NCBI GenBank assembly: GCA_905221605.1
Contig: CAJNDS010002507.1
Span: forward strand, 302,501-362,500
DNA length: 60,000 bases
Direction: 5' to 3'
Source of the DNA: Symbiodinium natans
Lineage: Eukaryota > Sar > Dinophyceae > Suessiales > Symbiodiniaceae
In this document: piece by piece, positions 1 through 10,671 of the stretch
How positions within the stretch are numbered: position 1 is the first letter of the stretch
Layout: every line of letters starts with the position of its first letter
The notes under the pieces: generated by a model
Seen by the model: only the letters and a program-made list of their open reading frames with translations
Told to the model about the DNA's origin: nothing
Database searches by the model: none
Translations under genes and position numbers: made by a program

Positions 1-540
1 GCAATGTGGGGTTGTGCACTCTAGGGATGCAACAAACAGCAACAAACAGCAAACAGCAGCAACAAACAGCAAACAACAGCAACAGCAGCAGCAACAGAAG
101 CAGCAACAGCAGCAGCAACAGCAGCAGCAACAGCAGCGGCAACAGCAGCAGCAACAGCAGCAGAAACAGAAACAACAGCAATAACCACAACCACAACCAC
201 ATAGACACAAACAAAAACAATAAACAAAGACAAGCAAAAGACAAGAGCAAAACACACACAAAAAACAAAAGCAATATATTAAACCAATCAAACAAATAAA
301 AAGCAAACGCAAACAAACAAAAACAACAAACACAAACAAAAGCAAACACAAACAAGCAACAGAAAGCAAAAGCAAACAAGCACAATCAGAAACAAACAAA
401 AAAGACAAGCAAAAACAAACAAAACAATCCAAAAAACAATCGAAAACAATCAAGGACAAGCAGCAGCAAACAAAAACAAACAAATACGATCAACAACAAA
501 GAAAAAAACAATCAAAACCAAACAAAAATGATCACACACA
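1..540. repeat. A-rich CAA/CAG low-complexity tract
   Basis: The first 540 bases are almost free of T on the + strand. They consist of CAA, CAG and AAACA-type words, with the clearest CAACAGCAG repetition at about 45-175. The open frames here (poly-Ser/Asn or poly-Ala/Val depending on frame) are products of the repeat and are not supported as genes. Confidence 0.85.
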
Positions 541-582
541 CCAACCAACCACAAACCACCAACGGCCAATGGCTTACGCAGA

Positions 583-780
583 CACACACGCAGACGCAGA
601 CGCAGGTGCAGGTGCAGGCGCAGGCACAGGCACAGGCACACTTACACTTACACTTACACTTACACTTACACTTACACTTGTTTCCTCGGGTCTTGCGATG
701 AAAGGATGAGTCGACGGTGCACCCATGTGCATGCACAAGCATGCGAGCTCCCTCGTACACACACACACACACACTCACGC
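583..780. repeat. Hexamer arrays (GCAGGY, TTACAC) and CA repeats
   Basis: A run of GCAGGT/GCAGGC/ACAGGC hexamers (about 597-638) passes directly into about seven TTACAC hexamers (about 638-678). A CA dinucleotide run follows at about 758-776. Three different short-period repeats lie side by side. Confidence 0.85.
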
Positions 781-2044
781 AGAGACATGCACACGGATGT
801 TCCATGGCCGTTGGCACTGTAGAGCCGTTGTCAACCAAGGCCAGACCCCAAAAACCGTATGCCTGTCAGGAGTCCAAATTCAGCCAGAAGAACATCTTGG
901 ATTTCCTTGGTGAGGCCTTCTTCCGAGAGTGAGCCATCGTGGCCTAAGACATATTTGTGGGACTCCCGATATCTGAATTCAACGGGCCAGTCAGGCTAAG
1001 ACTAAGACTGCTTGCCCTGTGCCATGAAGCAAACAGGCCACATGCTTCTTTGGGCAGGCATGGGCAGAGCATGGCAGTCTTAGTCGCAGCGCGGGCAAGG
1101 TAGCAACGCAATTGATGCGCACTGTCAGCCAGGCCCTTGAAAAGGTACGCATCAATGTAAAGTTAGAGTCAAGATAAGTTAAGTGTATCGAGTGCGGGCA
1201 GAAAGGGCCTAGTTGAGATTGAGCTGGGTTCCAAGATTCCAAGCCAAATCAAGCCAGGCTTGCTCCTAGAGGCTTAGAGGTGCCGCATGAGTGTGTACAG
1301 AGCTACCGGTGCTTTGACCTTGAGAACACTGGTCTTCACCCATGACGGCGCTAGCTTCGCAACACCAGATGCAAGGAAGGCCCTGCCACCATGGAAGTGG
1401 AAGAGGCTTTGAGGGGCGACTCTTGCTGGTGAGGGGGGCAAATGGCAACAAGATGCAGCAAGTATTTTCAGAAATGGCAGTTGAACGATGTTGTAAGTAC
1501 AGGCATACGTAGCCTTAACGCTCCCAGCTCTGCTGAATCTCAGGGTATGTGCCCAGCACCTGCAAGGTGCAGGACAGTCTAGCAACATGAGGGCGTACCA
1601 CAGCATAGGTGCGTAGCGTAGCCGGCATCGGGGCGCATGATGCTTGGAAGTGATTCCTGGAAGCGTGCCTTCATGATCAGTACCGGCCGACAGTGAGATC
1701 TGAAGTTAGAGTCCGAGCTGAGGAAAAGATGCCCGAGCGTTTGCGGTTTCAGTTTCACGCGTTGATGCAGGTGCCACGCTGTAGGACCAGTCGACGGCTG
1801 GCAGGGTGGGGTTGTTGAGTTGTTGCGTCAAGCTACTGGCCCAAGTAACAGGCAAATCAATCAAGAGAAGCAGGCAGAGAGGAAACTCCAAGTTGCTAGA
1901 GCTGTCTACCGGGTAGATGCAAAGCACATCGGCAGTCTTAGCAAGACCGAACTCTGACCTTCTGAGTGCGCCCCATGCAGAGTCGCGACAGGGGCATGGG
2001 TTGTGGGTTGGGCAGGTGCGAAAAAGACCGTTTGGTGCTGCAGC
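781..2044. other. Unannotated stretch upstream of the TPS gene
   Basis: I see no recognisable coding exon, RNA gene or repeat here. The sequence just before the TPS start Met ends in TGCTGCAG at about 2036-2043, which could be a splice acceptor, so an upstream non-coding or short coding exon is possible. Confidence 0.4.
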
Positions 2045-5000
2045 ATGTCCCTTAGCGGGAACGCCTTCCTTCCCCGTGCCGACCAGCTGGTCCGAGACAA
2101 CCAGCTGGTCCAGGAGCATATCCGCAAGAAGTTACAGAAACAGGATTTCGAGCAGAGCGTCAAAGCGCAGTTGCAAACAAAGCATTCCCATCGGCGGCAA
2201 AAGATTCTGGTGGTGGCCAACCGACTCCCCACGAAACCCAAGCGAGACGCTGAGGGCAACTGGACCTTCGAGCGTTGTTCCGGCGGCTTGGTTTCGTGCT
2301 TAGCTGGGATCCAGGCGAAGTTCGACATGGTTTGGCTCGGCTGGCCAGGTGCAGATTTCAGTGACAATGAGAAAGAGGTTATTGCCAACGAGGCGATGAA
2401 GCAAGGCTGCTACCCAGTGTTCTTGAAGCAGAACTTAATTGATGAGCAACTTGAGAAAAGTACAGTTGCAAGTTCTTGCAGGCTTTCTTTTGAGTCGTGC
2501 TTATGTTTATCGAACAGCTGATCGTGTTCTGGTTCGATGCCGTTGCTCAACTCTTGCTCATTTTGTCAATTCTGGGCTAGTGCTGGGGCCACGGCTGAGG
2601 TACTACAATGGTTTTGCAAACAACGTCTTGTGGCCGCTGTTCCACTACATCATGCCTCCTTTCGACAAGGGCGTCAATGAATGCAGCACGGGGCAATGGG
2701 AAGCTTACCGGAAAGCAAACGAGCTCTTCACGGAGGCCATTCTCTCCGTATATGAAGATGATGATTACGTTCCTAGGCTTTTGCCTCGCGAAGTGCAAAT
2801 TCCTACCCAATTGGTCACTTACAATTTCATGTCTTTCATTCTAAGTCGAAACTTACGTAATTTGCTAAGTATGAGAGCACTCGGACCAAGGTTTGGATTC
2901 ACGACTACCACTTAATGCTCGTTCCGAAGTTTCTGCGGGAAGCGAAGCCAGACTGCAACATTGGATGGTTTCTTCACACCCCCTTTCCCTCAGCTGAGAT
3001 TTATCGCACACTGCCATGGCGGCAAGAGATCATCGAAAGCTTGCTCCATGCGAATTTGCTGGGTTTTCACGTGTATGACTACCTGCGCCACTTTCTCAGC
3101 TCGTGCGTTCAGCTAACGTCCTTAGAGATATCTGCTCACAGCGTGGATGCGACCACTATTGGTGGATGCATTGTGACATGCGCGACTGTGCCCATCGGGA
3201 TCTCCCCGGAAGAATTCCTTTCAGGCATGCGGAAGCAAGAAGTGCAACAGCGCATTGAGCACCTCCACGAGCAGTACGCAGGCAGAAAGGTAATTCTCGG
3301 AATTGATCGCTTGGACTATATGAAGGGAATTCCTCACAAACTCATGGCCTTTGGATGTTTCCTGGAACATCATCCAGATTGGGCAGACAAATGTGTCCTG
3401 GTGCAGCTTGCCGTTCCGTCTCGCCGCGATGTCCCGGAGTACCAGCGCCTGCAGCGACAGGTCCATGAGCTCGTCGGACAGATTTCTGGCAAGCACTCCA
3501 CGATAGCAACGGGTGTGCCAGTCATTTATATGGACTCCTCAATGTCTCAGGAGGACTTAAGCGCCTTGTACAACGTGGCCGACGTCGCATTGATCACATC
3601 TTTGAGGGATGGCATGAATTTAGTGTCTTACGAATATATCGCGTGTCAACATGGCAAGCAGCTGCCTGGAGTTTTGATCTTATCCGAGTTTGCGGGTGCA
3701 GCGCAATCCCTCGGAGCGGGGTCAATACGTGTGAACCCTTGGCACCTACAAGAAACTGCCAATGCAATCTATGAGGCTTTGACCATGGCCCCTGAAGAAA
3801 GGCAAGCATTGCATGACTATGCCTTCAAGTCCTCCGCCTGGAGCAGCGGCGCGTATTTCTTTTTAACGTCGTCGCCACCAGTAGCAATAGTAAACAATGG
3901 TAGACATGTGCCGCCTTGTTCATGTCGAGGGCCCTTGATCCCAGGTATGTCACAGAGCACACGGCCCAGAAGTGGGCCGAGACCTTCCTGCAGTGCTTAC
4001 AGGAGGCGTGCTCTGATCTTATGGAGGTCACTTCCCAGGTGCCCCCGCCAGGGCCTCACGGGCCACACACTGCCACGAGCCCCCCCGTGGTTTTCACCGT
4101 GGTTTCCACGTCAATTCTCGCGTACCTCACGTGCCTGCACATCCAACATGATCCCAAAAGCAGCTTGCTGAAAGTTTAAGGCTCCTACCATACGAAGAGC
4201 TGCTGTCCGACTGGTCGGAGTCCGTTCAACGGGTGCCTGGATCTGGTTTGGATTGGTCGAGCTCAGCTAGGGCTCCGCTAGGTTCCATTTGCCCTGCCTC
4301 ACTGTAAGGTAGACCTCGAGCAGGAGCCATTTCCGAGTAGTGGCATCCCCTACGCTCTGCAGACTTGCATGCCCCCAAAAAGATCACATTATTTGGAGCC
4401 TCTCCGCGTTCGATTTCTATTTGTTGCACCATTGCCAGGTGGTCGTCATAGACCTCATGGAGTGCTTGGCGCCTGCGCGCCACTGGGAGCCGGAGTATTA
4501 AAGCTACGTTATGCTACGTTTGAGCCTCTTTGGAGGTTGCGTGTAAAAGGGGATGTAGGTGGGGACCAGGAGAGTCGAGATCGGGGCGTCCGGTTTCAGC
4601 AAACTGGTTGCGTTGGTTGTGCAGAAAGCACATCTTGTCGTTGAGGTGAGCGCATGGGCATGCACGCCAGAGGCCGACCGAAATTTATCAGGCTTCCCAC
4701 GGAGCTTTGGCAATGCTTGAAAACCATTGCGTTGAGTCCAGGAACGTCTGTCATAATCACATCCGACAGGGATCGGAAAACTCTAGCCGCCTTGGTTGGA
4801 AGCCTTCCGGTATATGTGGCCCCAGAAGGGTGCTGCGTGATGCGCCGGCCGAACGAGGAGGATTGGATCCACTTAGTGGACGATGGAGATGTTGAGGGCC
4901 GTGAGGAGTGGATGGATGGAGTGCGAGCTGTCTTCAACTACTTCACGGAGCGTACGCCAGGGTCATACATCGAGAAGCAGGAATACATGTATCGCTGGTC

Positions 5001-5742
5001 TTGGGACCATGCCCAGTTTGACTTTGGCTCAGCGCAGGCCCGCGAAGTCCTGATCCATCTATGGGCGGGTCCGTTGGTGAACAGCGAGGCAGAGGTTGTC
5101 GTCGGTGATCGTACGATCACGGTGCGTCCACATGCATGCTCCCGCAGCGCCTGCTTGGAGAAGTTACTGACGATGGAACTTGGGGCACTACAGAATGTTG
5201 ACTTTGCACTCTGTTTTGCTGTTGTCTCGCACCGTGACGAAGATGTCTTTGATACAGTGGAAAGCTTCTTTGAAGAATCTACCTCCTCTGAATATGCATA
5301 TGTGAGTGCTGGGGAAGGTGATGCGAGTGGGCTGGCCACAGGCTTGATGAGCCTGTGCTCTTCGCCCAGATCGTCAGGCATGGATCGGAGCGAGTCCGTT
5401 CTCCACACTCCCACGGGGCCTGCCCCAGAGGTGCGTCCAGGAGAGCTGCCTCCACCATACGACTGGATACCGACAGCGCAGCGGGAAAGGGAGGATGCAA
5501 AGCTTCGAGAAGCCGAGCTGGAGGCGTGCCATGCGTGCCAGGCACCTAGTGCTGAGCCGGAGGATGTGTCAGCTGCAGAGCAGACGCCGAGCTCGGCAGA
5601 TTTCGAGTTGCGCCAAAGCTTTGCCCCCTGTTACACCATGTCTCTTGGCATGAAGAAGACGAAGGCCCAATATGCCCTACCACACCCATACCATGTGCAG
5701 AATCTCATCCGTGCAATGGCAGCCAGGCTGCCACAAGTCTGA
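2045..5742 (+). CDS. TPS: Trehalose-6-phosphate synthase (GT20) with degenerate phosphatase domain
   Basis: This enzyme makes trehalose-6-phosphate from UDP-glucose and glucose-6-phosphate in the cytosol. Seven exons fit the family without a frame break: 2045-2460, 2600-2768, 2891-3828, 3945-4038, 4161-4232, 4439-4494 and 4671-5742, giving 938 codons. GT20 landmarks in order are NRLPTKP, YYNGFANNVLWPLFHY, VWIHDYHLMLVPK, FLHTPFPSAEIYR, GIDRLDYMKGIPHK (the Arg and Lys that bind UDP-glucose in this family), SLRDGMNLVSYEY and LSEFAGAAQSLG. A HAD phosphatase-like domain follows in exons 6-7, then a roughly 130-residue C-terminal tail I do not recognise. Introns 2-6 are GT-AG and 116-206 bp long. 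The first junction (2460/2600) is ambiguous because AG is repeated at both ends and a GT donor does not keep frame. The start was chosen at 2045, just after a possible acceptor; an in-frame ATG at 2003 is the alternative. Confidence 0.93.
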
Positions 5743-5967
5743 CGCCTCTGACCGTTGTGGACGGGACGTGCAGGTGTCACTGTAGTGAACTTTCAAGTCG
5801 TCGCCGGAGGAGCGCGCCTCCTGGCTGAGACAGGTCTGCCCAAAAAGTAAGTGCACATAAGTGCACCGTTGCTGCCAAAGCGTTGCTTTCAGATGCAAAA
5901 GGCCGCTGCTTTGCATTTTTGTTTGCATATTTGTTTGCGCGCCTTGTCCTTTTCCATGTCAGGGCAA

Positions 5968-6358
5968 AGGTGAAGTCTGACGCCTGGCTTGCCAAGAAGG
6001 AGGCAGAGGCTGAGGAGGCAGAGGCGGCCCGAATCAAGGCCTTGAAGGCCCAGGAGCGCCAAACGCCGGCAGTTTGTGTTCATCTTGATACCTCCTTCAT
6101 CCCTTCTAACACTACTCTCGTAGGTAGCTTGGAATGACTGTGAACTCGCTGCCACTGTCCGCGAGGAGTGGGATGACATTCCTGACACCAAGCCTGGAGG
6201 AGATGCTGAAGGCTTCAGTCCTGAGTTCACGGCTCAGGGAGTCTTAGTCTCTTCGTCTCTTAGTGTCTTAGTCTTACTTAGGCTAGAACTTGCCTCGCAT
6301 TTTCTGCCAACCCAGGCTTGAGCCTCTTGATGCAATAGAGGAGGAGGAGGCTGAAGAG
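5968..6358 (+). CDS. Possible upstream exons of cactin (charged, Glu-rich)
   Basis: Three short coding-like stretches follow the TPS stop. The first, about 5971-6060, reads as a Lys/Glu/Ala-rich helix containing AWLAKKEAEAEEAEAARIK. The second, about 6124-6235, follows a TAG acceptor and contains REEWDDIPD and GDAEGFSPEF. The third, about 6315-6355, reads EPLDAIEEEEAEEL. Cactin proteins have charged helices in the N-terminal half and an acidic segment with an FSPE-type motif before the conserved C-terminal domain. These pieces sit upstream of the cactin exons on the same strand, so they may belong to that gene. The assignment rests on weak similarity, and exon ends are not resolved. Confidence 0.3.
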
Positions 6359-6359
6359 C

Positions 6360-7530
6360 TTTGACGATTTGTTTTGCTTGTCGCAGATGGTCGCAGCGTC
6401 GCTGACACAAGCATCGCGCTTCGCTTGGGTTATGTTCTGCTTGCAGTTCGCTTGGTCCGTGCTGGGGTAGGTGGACTTTTTAGGCAGCTTCGCGTTGCAG
6501 TGAATAGCCTTGCAGTGCCGTGACCTGTTTGGAAAGTTGGACTCACGATGCATCGTGCTGCAGATTTGTCGACGGGATGTGGGAACGGACTGCGAACGGC
6601 AGCGGTGCGTGATTCTTCTGCCGCGGTGGGGTCATTAGTTTCGTTCGCGAGTGCATATACACGACATGCGTGCGAACTGCCGAGACACAGGGATGCATCT
6701 TTCCAAAATGCGGGACCAGACATACTCCTCATGCATCCGAGTGTGGTCAAATGAAATCAATGATAAAAAGTAGCTGGCGCGAGGTGCTGAACTCAAAACA
6801 GCATATGACCCGGCACGTCACTTTCCGGGATGTCTGTTATCTCACAGCGATGCTTGGGTGAGCATGTGACTCAGACGACTTTATGAAAGGCCGCTTCCCT
6901 CAGCCTCGTATGCCGGGAATCGAAATCAAGAAACCTCAGGTATCGAGGTGTCTGCCATGTGCCAAACTTTCTTTGGTCTCGTGCCAAGCTGATAAAACCC
7001 ATGCAAGCAAGTTGTACGGCTGTGCAGGGTTGGTGCCCCAAGGCATGTATGAAGACTAGCGGTTGTGTTTTTCGCGGAAGGGCACAACTCATCAGGCATG
7101 CCCAGCAGCTGTGCAGCACGCATGCTGCCAACAGCATCTTTCGCATGCTTTTGGGGTGGCAGACATGCTTTTCATTTCACGGCGAAGAGCCACAGGCAGA
7201 TGCTGGGGCATACAGCCCTATCCTAGAGCCACTCAGCTGGGGGCTTACTCATGACGGATGAATGTTTGAATGTTCATGTGCAAAGAAGCGCAAGCTTCGC
7301 AGTGTGGCATGCCGAAGCCAGACAGTTCATCAGTCTCGGATTCTCGGAGGACCTTTAGCAACAGGAGCCGCCTAATGTCCAAAGTCAAAACCAGACCGTG
7401 TTACTTTGTTCTGTTGCCTGGAATAAGCCGGCTGATGGGGAGCGATAAGCACTTGTCGCAAGAAAATGAGCTTGCGGTTTTGTGTTAGGAACGTCCGTGT
7501 GGTGGCGGGTAGTTGTTGATTTGATTACTT
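6360..7530. other. No supported gene
   Basis: Only short open frames without recognisable motifs occur here. The stretch is either a long intron of the cactin transcription unit or intergenic DNA. Confidence 0.4.
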
Positions 7531-7533
7531 GAC

Positions 7534-7712
7534 CGTGTGTGCGTGTATGCGTGTGTGCGTGTGTGCGTGTTGTGTGTGTGTGTGTGTGTGTCTCTGTGTG
7601 CTGTGTGTGTGTTGTGTGTGTGTGTGTGTGTGTGTTGTGTGTGTGTGTGTGTTGTGTGTGTGTGTGTGTGTTTTGTGTGTGTGTGTGTGTGTTGTGTGTG
7701 TGTGTGTGTCTC
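7534..7712. repeat. GT microsatellite, interrupted
   Basis: About 180 bp of GT dinucleotides are broken at intervals by TTGT and CTCTGTG interruptions. Open frames reading Val/Cys here or Thr/His on the other strand are repeat artefacts. Confidence 0.95.
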
Positions 7713-7816
7713 GCGTATTCTGGGTGCAGAAGTTCGGCCGAAGGCTCACTTCGTTGGTCTCAGCCACTGAAGTGCAGCCTTGACAGTACTCGTAGTCGAC
7801 CTGCACTCATTCCGCG

Positions 7817-8250
7817 ATGCACTGGGCGATGCACTATGAGAACAGAGGCAAATACGATGCAGCCGATCTTTTGGACCCAGACGAGGCGTGTGTTGTGACT
7901 GGCTTGCCAAGCCGATTGCGTGAATGGATCAAGCTGAATCAAGCTCTTGGCAGCTATTGGTTGATGGGCACACTTTATGCAGGACATGCAGGTGCTGCGT
8001 CAGGCCGGCTCGTGCTGTTGATAGACGCTTACTGGCCCGGAGTTGCGGCACGCTCGAGGTCCGCAAGACCATCATCGAAGCTTTTGGCAATACCCTTACG
8101 CAGGTTTCGTTTGGCACCAGCGTATCTGGGAATCTGCAGCCCCTCCGTATCAAGCCGGTTGACAGACCTGCCTCTCAGGTGGTACAGTTGGAGGGGCTTC
8201 GGGGTCGGCAGATGCCGGCATTGACCGCTCACGCAGCAAGCTTAGCTGGC
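7817..8250 (+). CDS. Unidentified exon-like segments upstream of cactin
   Basis: Two stretches look protein-coding but match no family I can name. At about 7830-7970 the frame contains ENRGKYDAADLLDPDEAC followed by LPSRLREWIKLNQALGSYW. At about 8056-8250 another frame contains LEVRKTIIEAFGNTLTQVSF and later QVVQLEGLRGRQMPALTAH. They lie between the GT microsatellite and the first clear cactin exon on the same strand, so they could be divergent cactin exons or a separate gene. No splice junction was resolved. Confidence 0.25.
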
Positions 8251-8288
8251 TTTGCAAGTCTTATGTGCGTTCCGTCGCCAAATGCGAG

Positions 8289-9668
8289 GTGATGACGAGC
8301 TCTTCAACGCCGAGCGAGCAAAGGGCATGACCCAGGGCGAGGCTTCGCATACGCGATTCAGGTAATACGGCCTCGTGTAATCCTTCGAATATTGCATGGA
8401 TGGATGTAGAAGGTTGATGCAACAGGTTTGCGAGTGGGAGGCCGCTAAATGAAGGCAACGTTGCCTGACACTTCCGACTAGTCATTACCAGTTGTCGGCA
8501 GCTGGGAATTCCATGGTCTGATTGCTGATCGTGAGCCGTTTCCTGAACATTGAGGCAGCCTTCAACGCCATGGGACAAGGGGATGACGCTGAGTACCACG
8601 GTGAGGCAGATACGGTTTGGATGTGCTTTCAATCAACTCGATGGTTGGATGTAGTTGGTGAGCACTTCTTGGCATGTAGCTGCACCATGCTTGGCGAGCG
8701 ATCAGTGACTCGCGTTGTATCACGGCAACGTTGCCGGGGCCAGTCAGAGGAAACGCCCGTGCAACATTGCAGTACTCGCAGTGGCTTCATGTCCTCCATG
8801 TTCAAGTGTCTCAAGACATTGAATGACGATTGTAAACCCACACAACCCTTTGCCCGACTATGTATTGCAGTGCTTCTTGCTGACGTTTGCTGCCTAGCGG
8901 TTCGGGGCTTCTTGTAACCCTGCTGGCAGGTGTTTCTGGAGAAGAGGAGGTACGAGTGGGAGGACAAGTACAAGCCGCGGAAGCCGAGATTCTTCAACAG
9001 GGTGAAGACCGGGTTTGAGTGGACCAAGTACAACCAAACCCACTACGACCACGACAACCCGCCTCCCAAGTGGGTACAAGGACCGAAGGGGATACAGAAG
9101 AGGGAGAGAGAGCGAGAGCGAGAGCGAGAGCGAGAGCGAGAGCGAGAGAGCGGAAGAAAACAAGACTCTTGGGACTCGAGCGCAATTCGGTGCGACCCCC
9201 TCGCTACATTCGCCAGAGAGGGAGAAGAAGAGGAGAAGAAGCAGGGTAGAGCAACAGTTTTGTGTTCGTTGGAGTGGCAGGATACAAGTTCAACATCTTC
9301 TATCCCGATTTGGTTGACAAGAGCAAAGCGCCAACATACCATGTTGAGCGGTCGGACACGCAAGATACGGCACGAGCCCAACAATGTTGCTTGTTTACCT
9401 TGCCTGCAATGGGCCTGAGGTGCAACATGCCTTCTGAGGTCATGCTCCGCTTCAGTGCAGGCCCCCCATACGAGGATGTCGCATTCAAGATCGTCAATCG
9501 CGAGTGGAACCTCTCCCACAAGCTGCCTGGCAGAACAAAGCCAAGCAGTCAAGTTGTACACATGTGACGCATGAGCCCACGCTGCGGAGGTTTGGCTTCC
9601 GAGTGGTATTCGATCGAGGAGTATTGCAGCTCTACTTCAATGTGAAGCGCTGGCGCTACAGACGCTGA
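8289..9668 (+). CDS. CACTIN: Cactin, C-terminal exons
   Basis: Cactin is a nuclear spliceosome-associated protein conserved across eukaryotes. Six exons rebuild its C-terminal domain: 8289-8341, 8555-8614, 8930-9080, 9281-9369, 9439-9521 and 9590-9668. Conserved blocks in order are AERAKGMTQGEA, YEWEDKYKPRKPRFFNRV, TGFEWTKYNQTHYDHDNPPP, GYKFNIFYPDLVDKSKAPTY, RFSAGPPYEDVAFKIVNREW and RGVLQLYFNVKRWRYRR followed by TGA at 9666, the usual cactin C-terminus. Keeping the family alignment ungapped requires non-GT donors in four of five introns: GC at 8342, GA at 9081, GC at 9370 and GC at 9522; the donor at 8615 is GT. All acceptors are AG. The N-terminal half and central domain are not confidently located upstream, so the gene's 5' end is open. 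Confidence 0.95.
9100..9152. repeat. GAGCGA repeat inside a cactin intron
   Basis: About eight units of a GAGAGCGAGAGC-type purine repeat lie inside the 200-bp GA-AG intron (9081-9280). A continuous reading frame through this intron gives an Arg-Glu repeat. It is spurious, because conserved cactin sequence resumes exactly across the intron. Confidence 0.9.
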
Positions 9669-10372
9669 GCGCCGTTCCTGCGCGTGGTAGTGTAGTCGGT
9701 TGCCGAGGAGCCATAATGAGCCATACCTCAACATGGGGTCGTGATTGCAAGCCAGTATGCCTGCTCCAACGAGATCCACAGGTGCAGAAGCGCCTTTTCG
9801 CCAGCGGTAGCCTATGCAAAAGCATTCTCAGCATCGGCGCAGGGTTGCGAAGCCATGCGAAGCCCACATATTGCTTGTAGCATGGCGGGTGACTCTGGCA
9901 GAGAGGCTCAGCTGCAGGCCAGGGGCTCCTGGATCTAAGATACTGCTCAGGTCACGAGCTCTTGCCGGACGATGTGGACCCCAGCTTATATAAACATGAC
10001 TCGACCAATGTGCCGCTAATGTGCCCAGTTGTGAGTTTCTGCGGACAAGCATGGCATTACATGCTGTAGGCGTTAAGCACTTTGCTGGCTTGTCCGCGTG
10101 CAAGGCACGGGCGATTGCGATCGACCTTGGTGACATCTTAGTTTTCGAGGACACAAGGGTTTGGAAGGATTGGCCTGTTTTTTGTTCAGCCGAGTGACCA
10201 TCAAGTCAGAAAAAGTGCTCCTGAGTCACTTCGCCTAAGTCGAAAAAAAGAAAGCCACGGGTCAGGAACGCCTCGGAGCCAAGTTGAAAACGGAAAAGAC
10301 ATGCCAAAGGAAAATCGGAAGTCCCGAAAGCTCATGATCGCAGATGTGCTAGGGTGTCGGAATTCAGGATTG

Positions 10373-10405
<33 letters not shown>

Positions 10406-10671
10406 CAGAACCCCAGCCTCCGAAGGGCCAAATGAGCCAGGCGCCCACTCAAAACGAGATGGGCGCCAACACAGACATGACCAGGACATCGCACGCGCCC
10501 CTGGGGGCGGCCTCCCTTCGGGGGGGTCATGCGTGGGAGAGAGAGAGAGAGAGAGTTTTCGCTTCTTGATTTGCAGCTCCTACCTTGGTCAGTCGTGCTT
10601 CTTTGAATGTTCACAGCCCGAAGTACCCTCAAAAAACTGCAGAAACCCAGTAGAGGGGAAGCCCAGCAGCC
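9669..10671. other. Intergenic stretch with two GA microsatellites
   Basis: No gene is recognisable between the cactin stop and the long open frame at 10672. GA dinucleotide runs occur at about 10376-10405 and 10537-10556. A short G-rich block between them (about 10510-10540) resembles a block at about 51760-51790 that also adjoins GA repeats. Confidence 0.5.

Noticed and set aside
8930-9418. Continuous 162-codon frame with an Arg-Glu repeat
   Set aside because: Only its first part is cactin. After 9080 it reads through an intron, and conserved sequence resumes at 9281.
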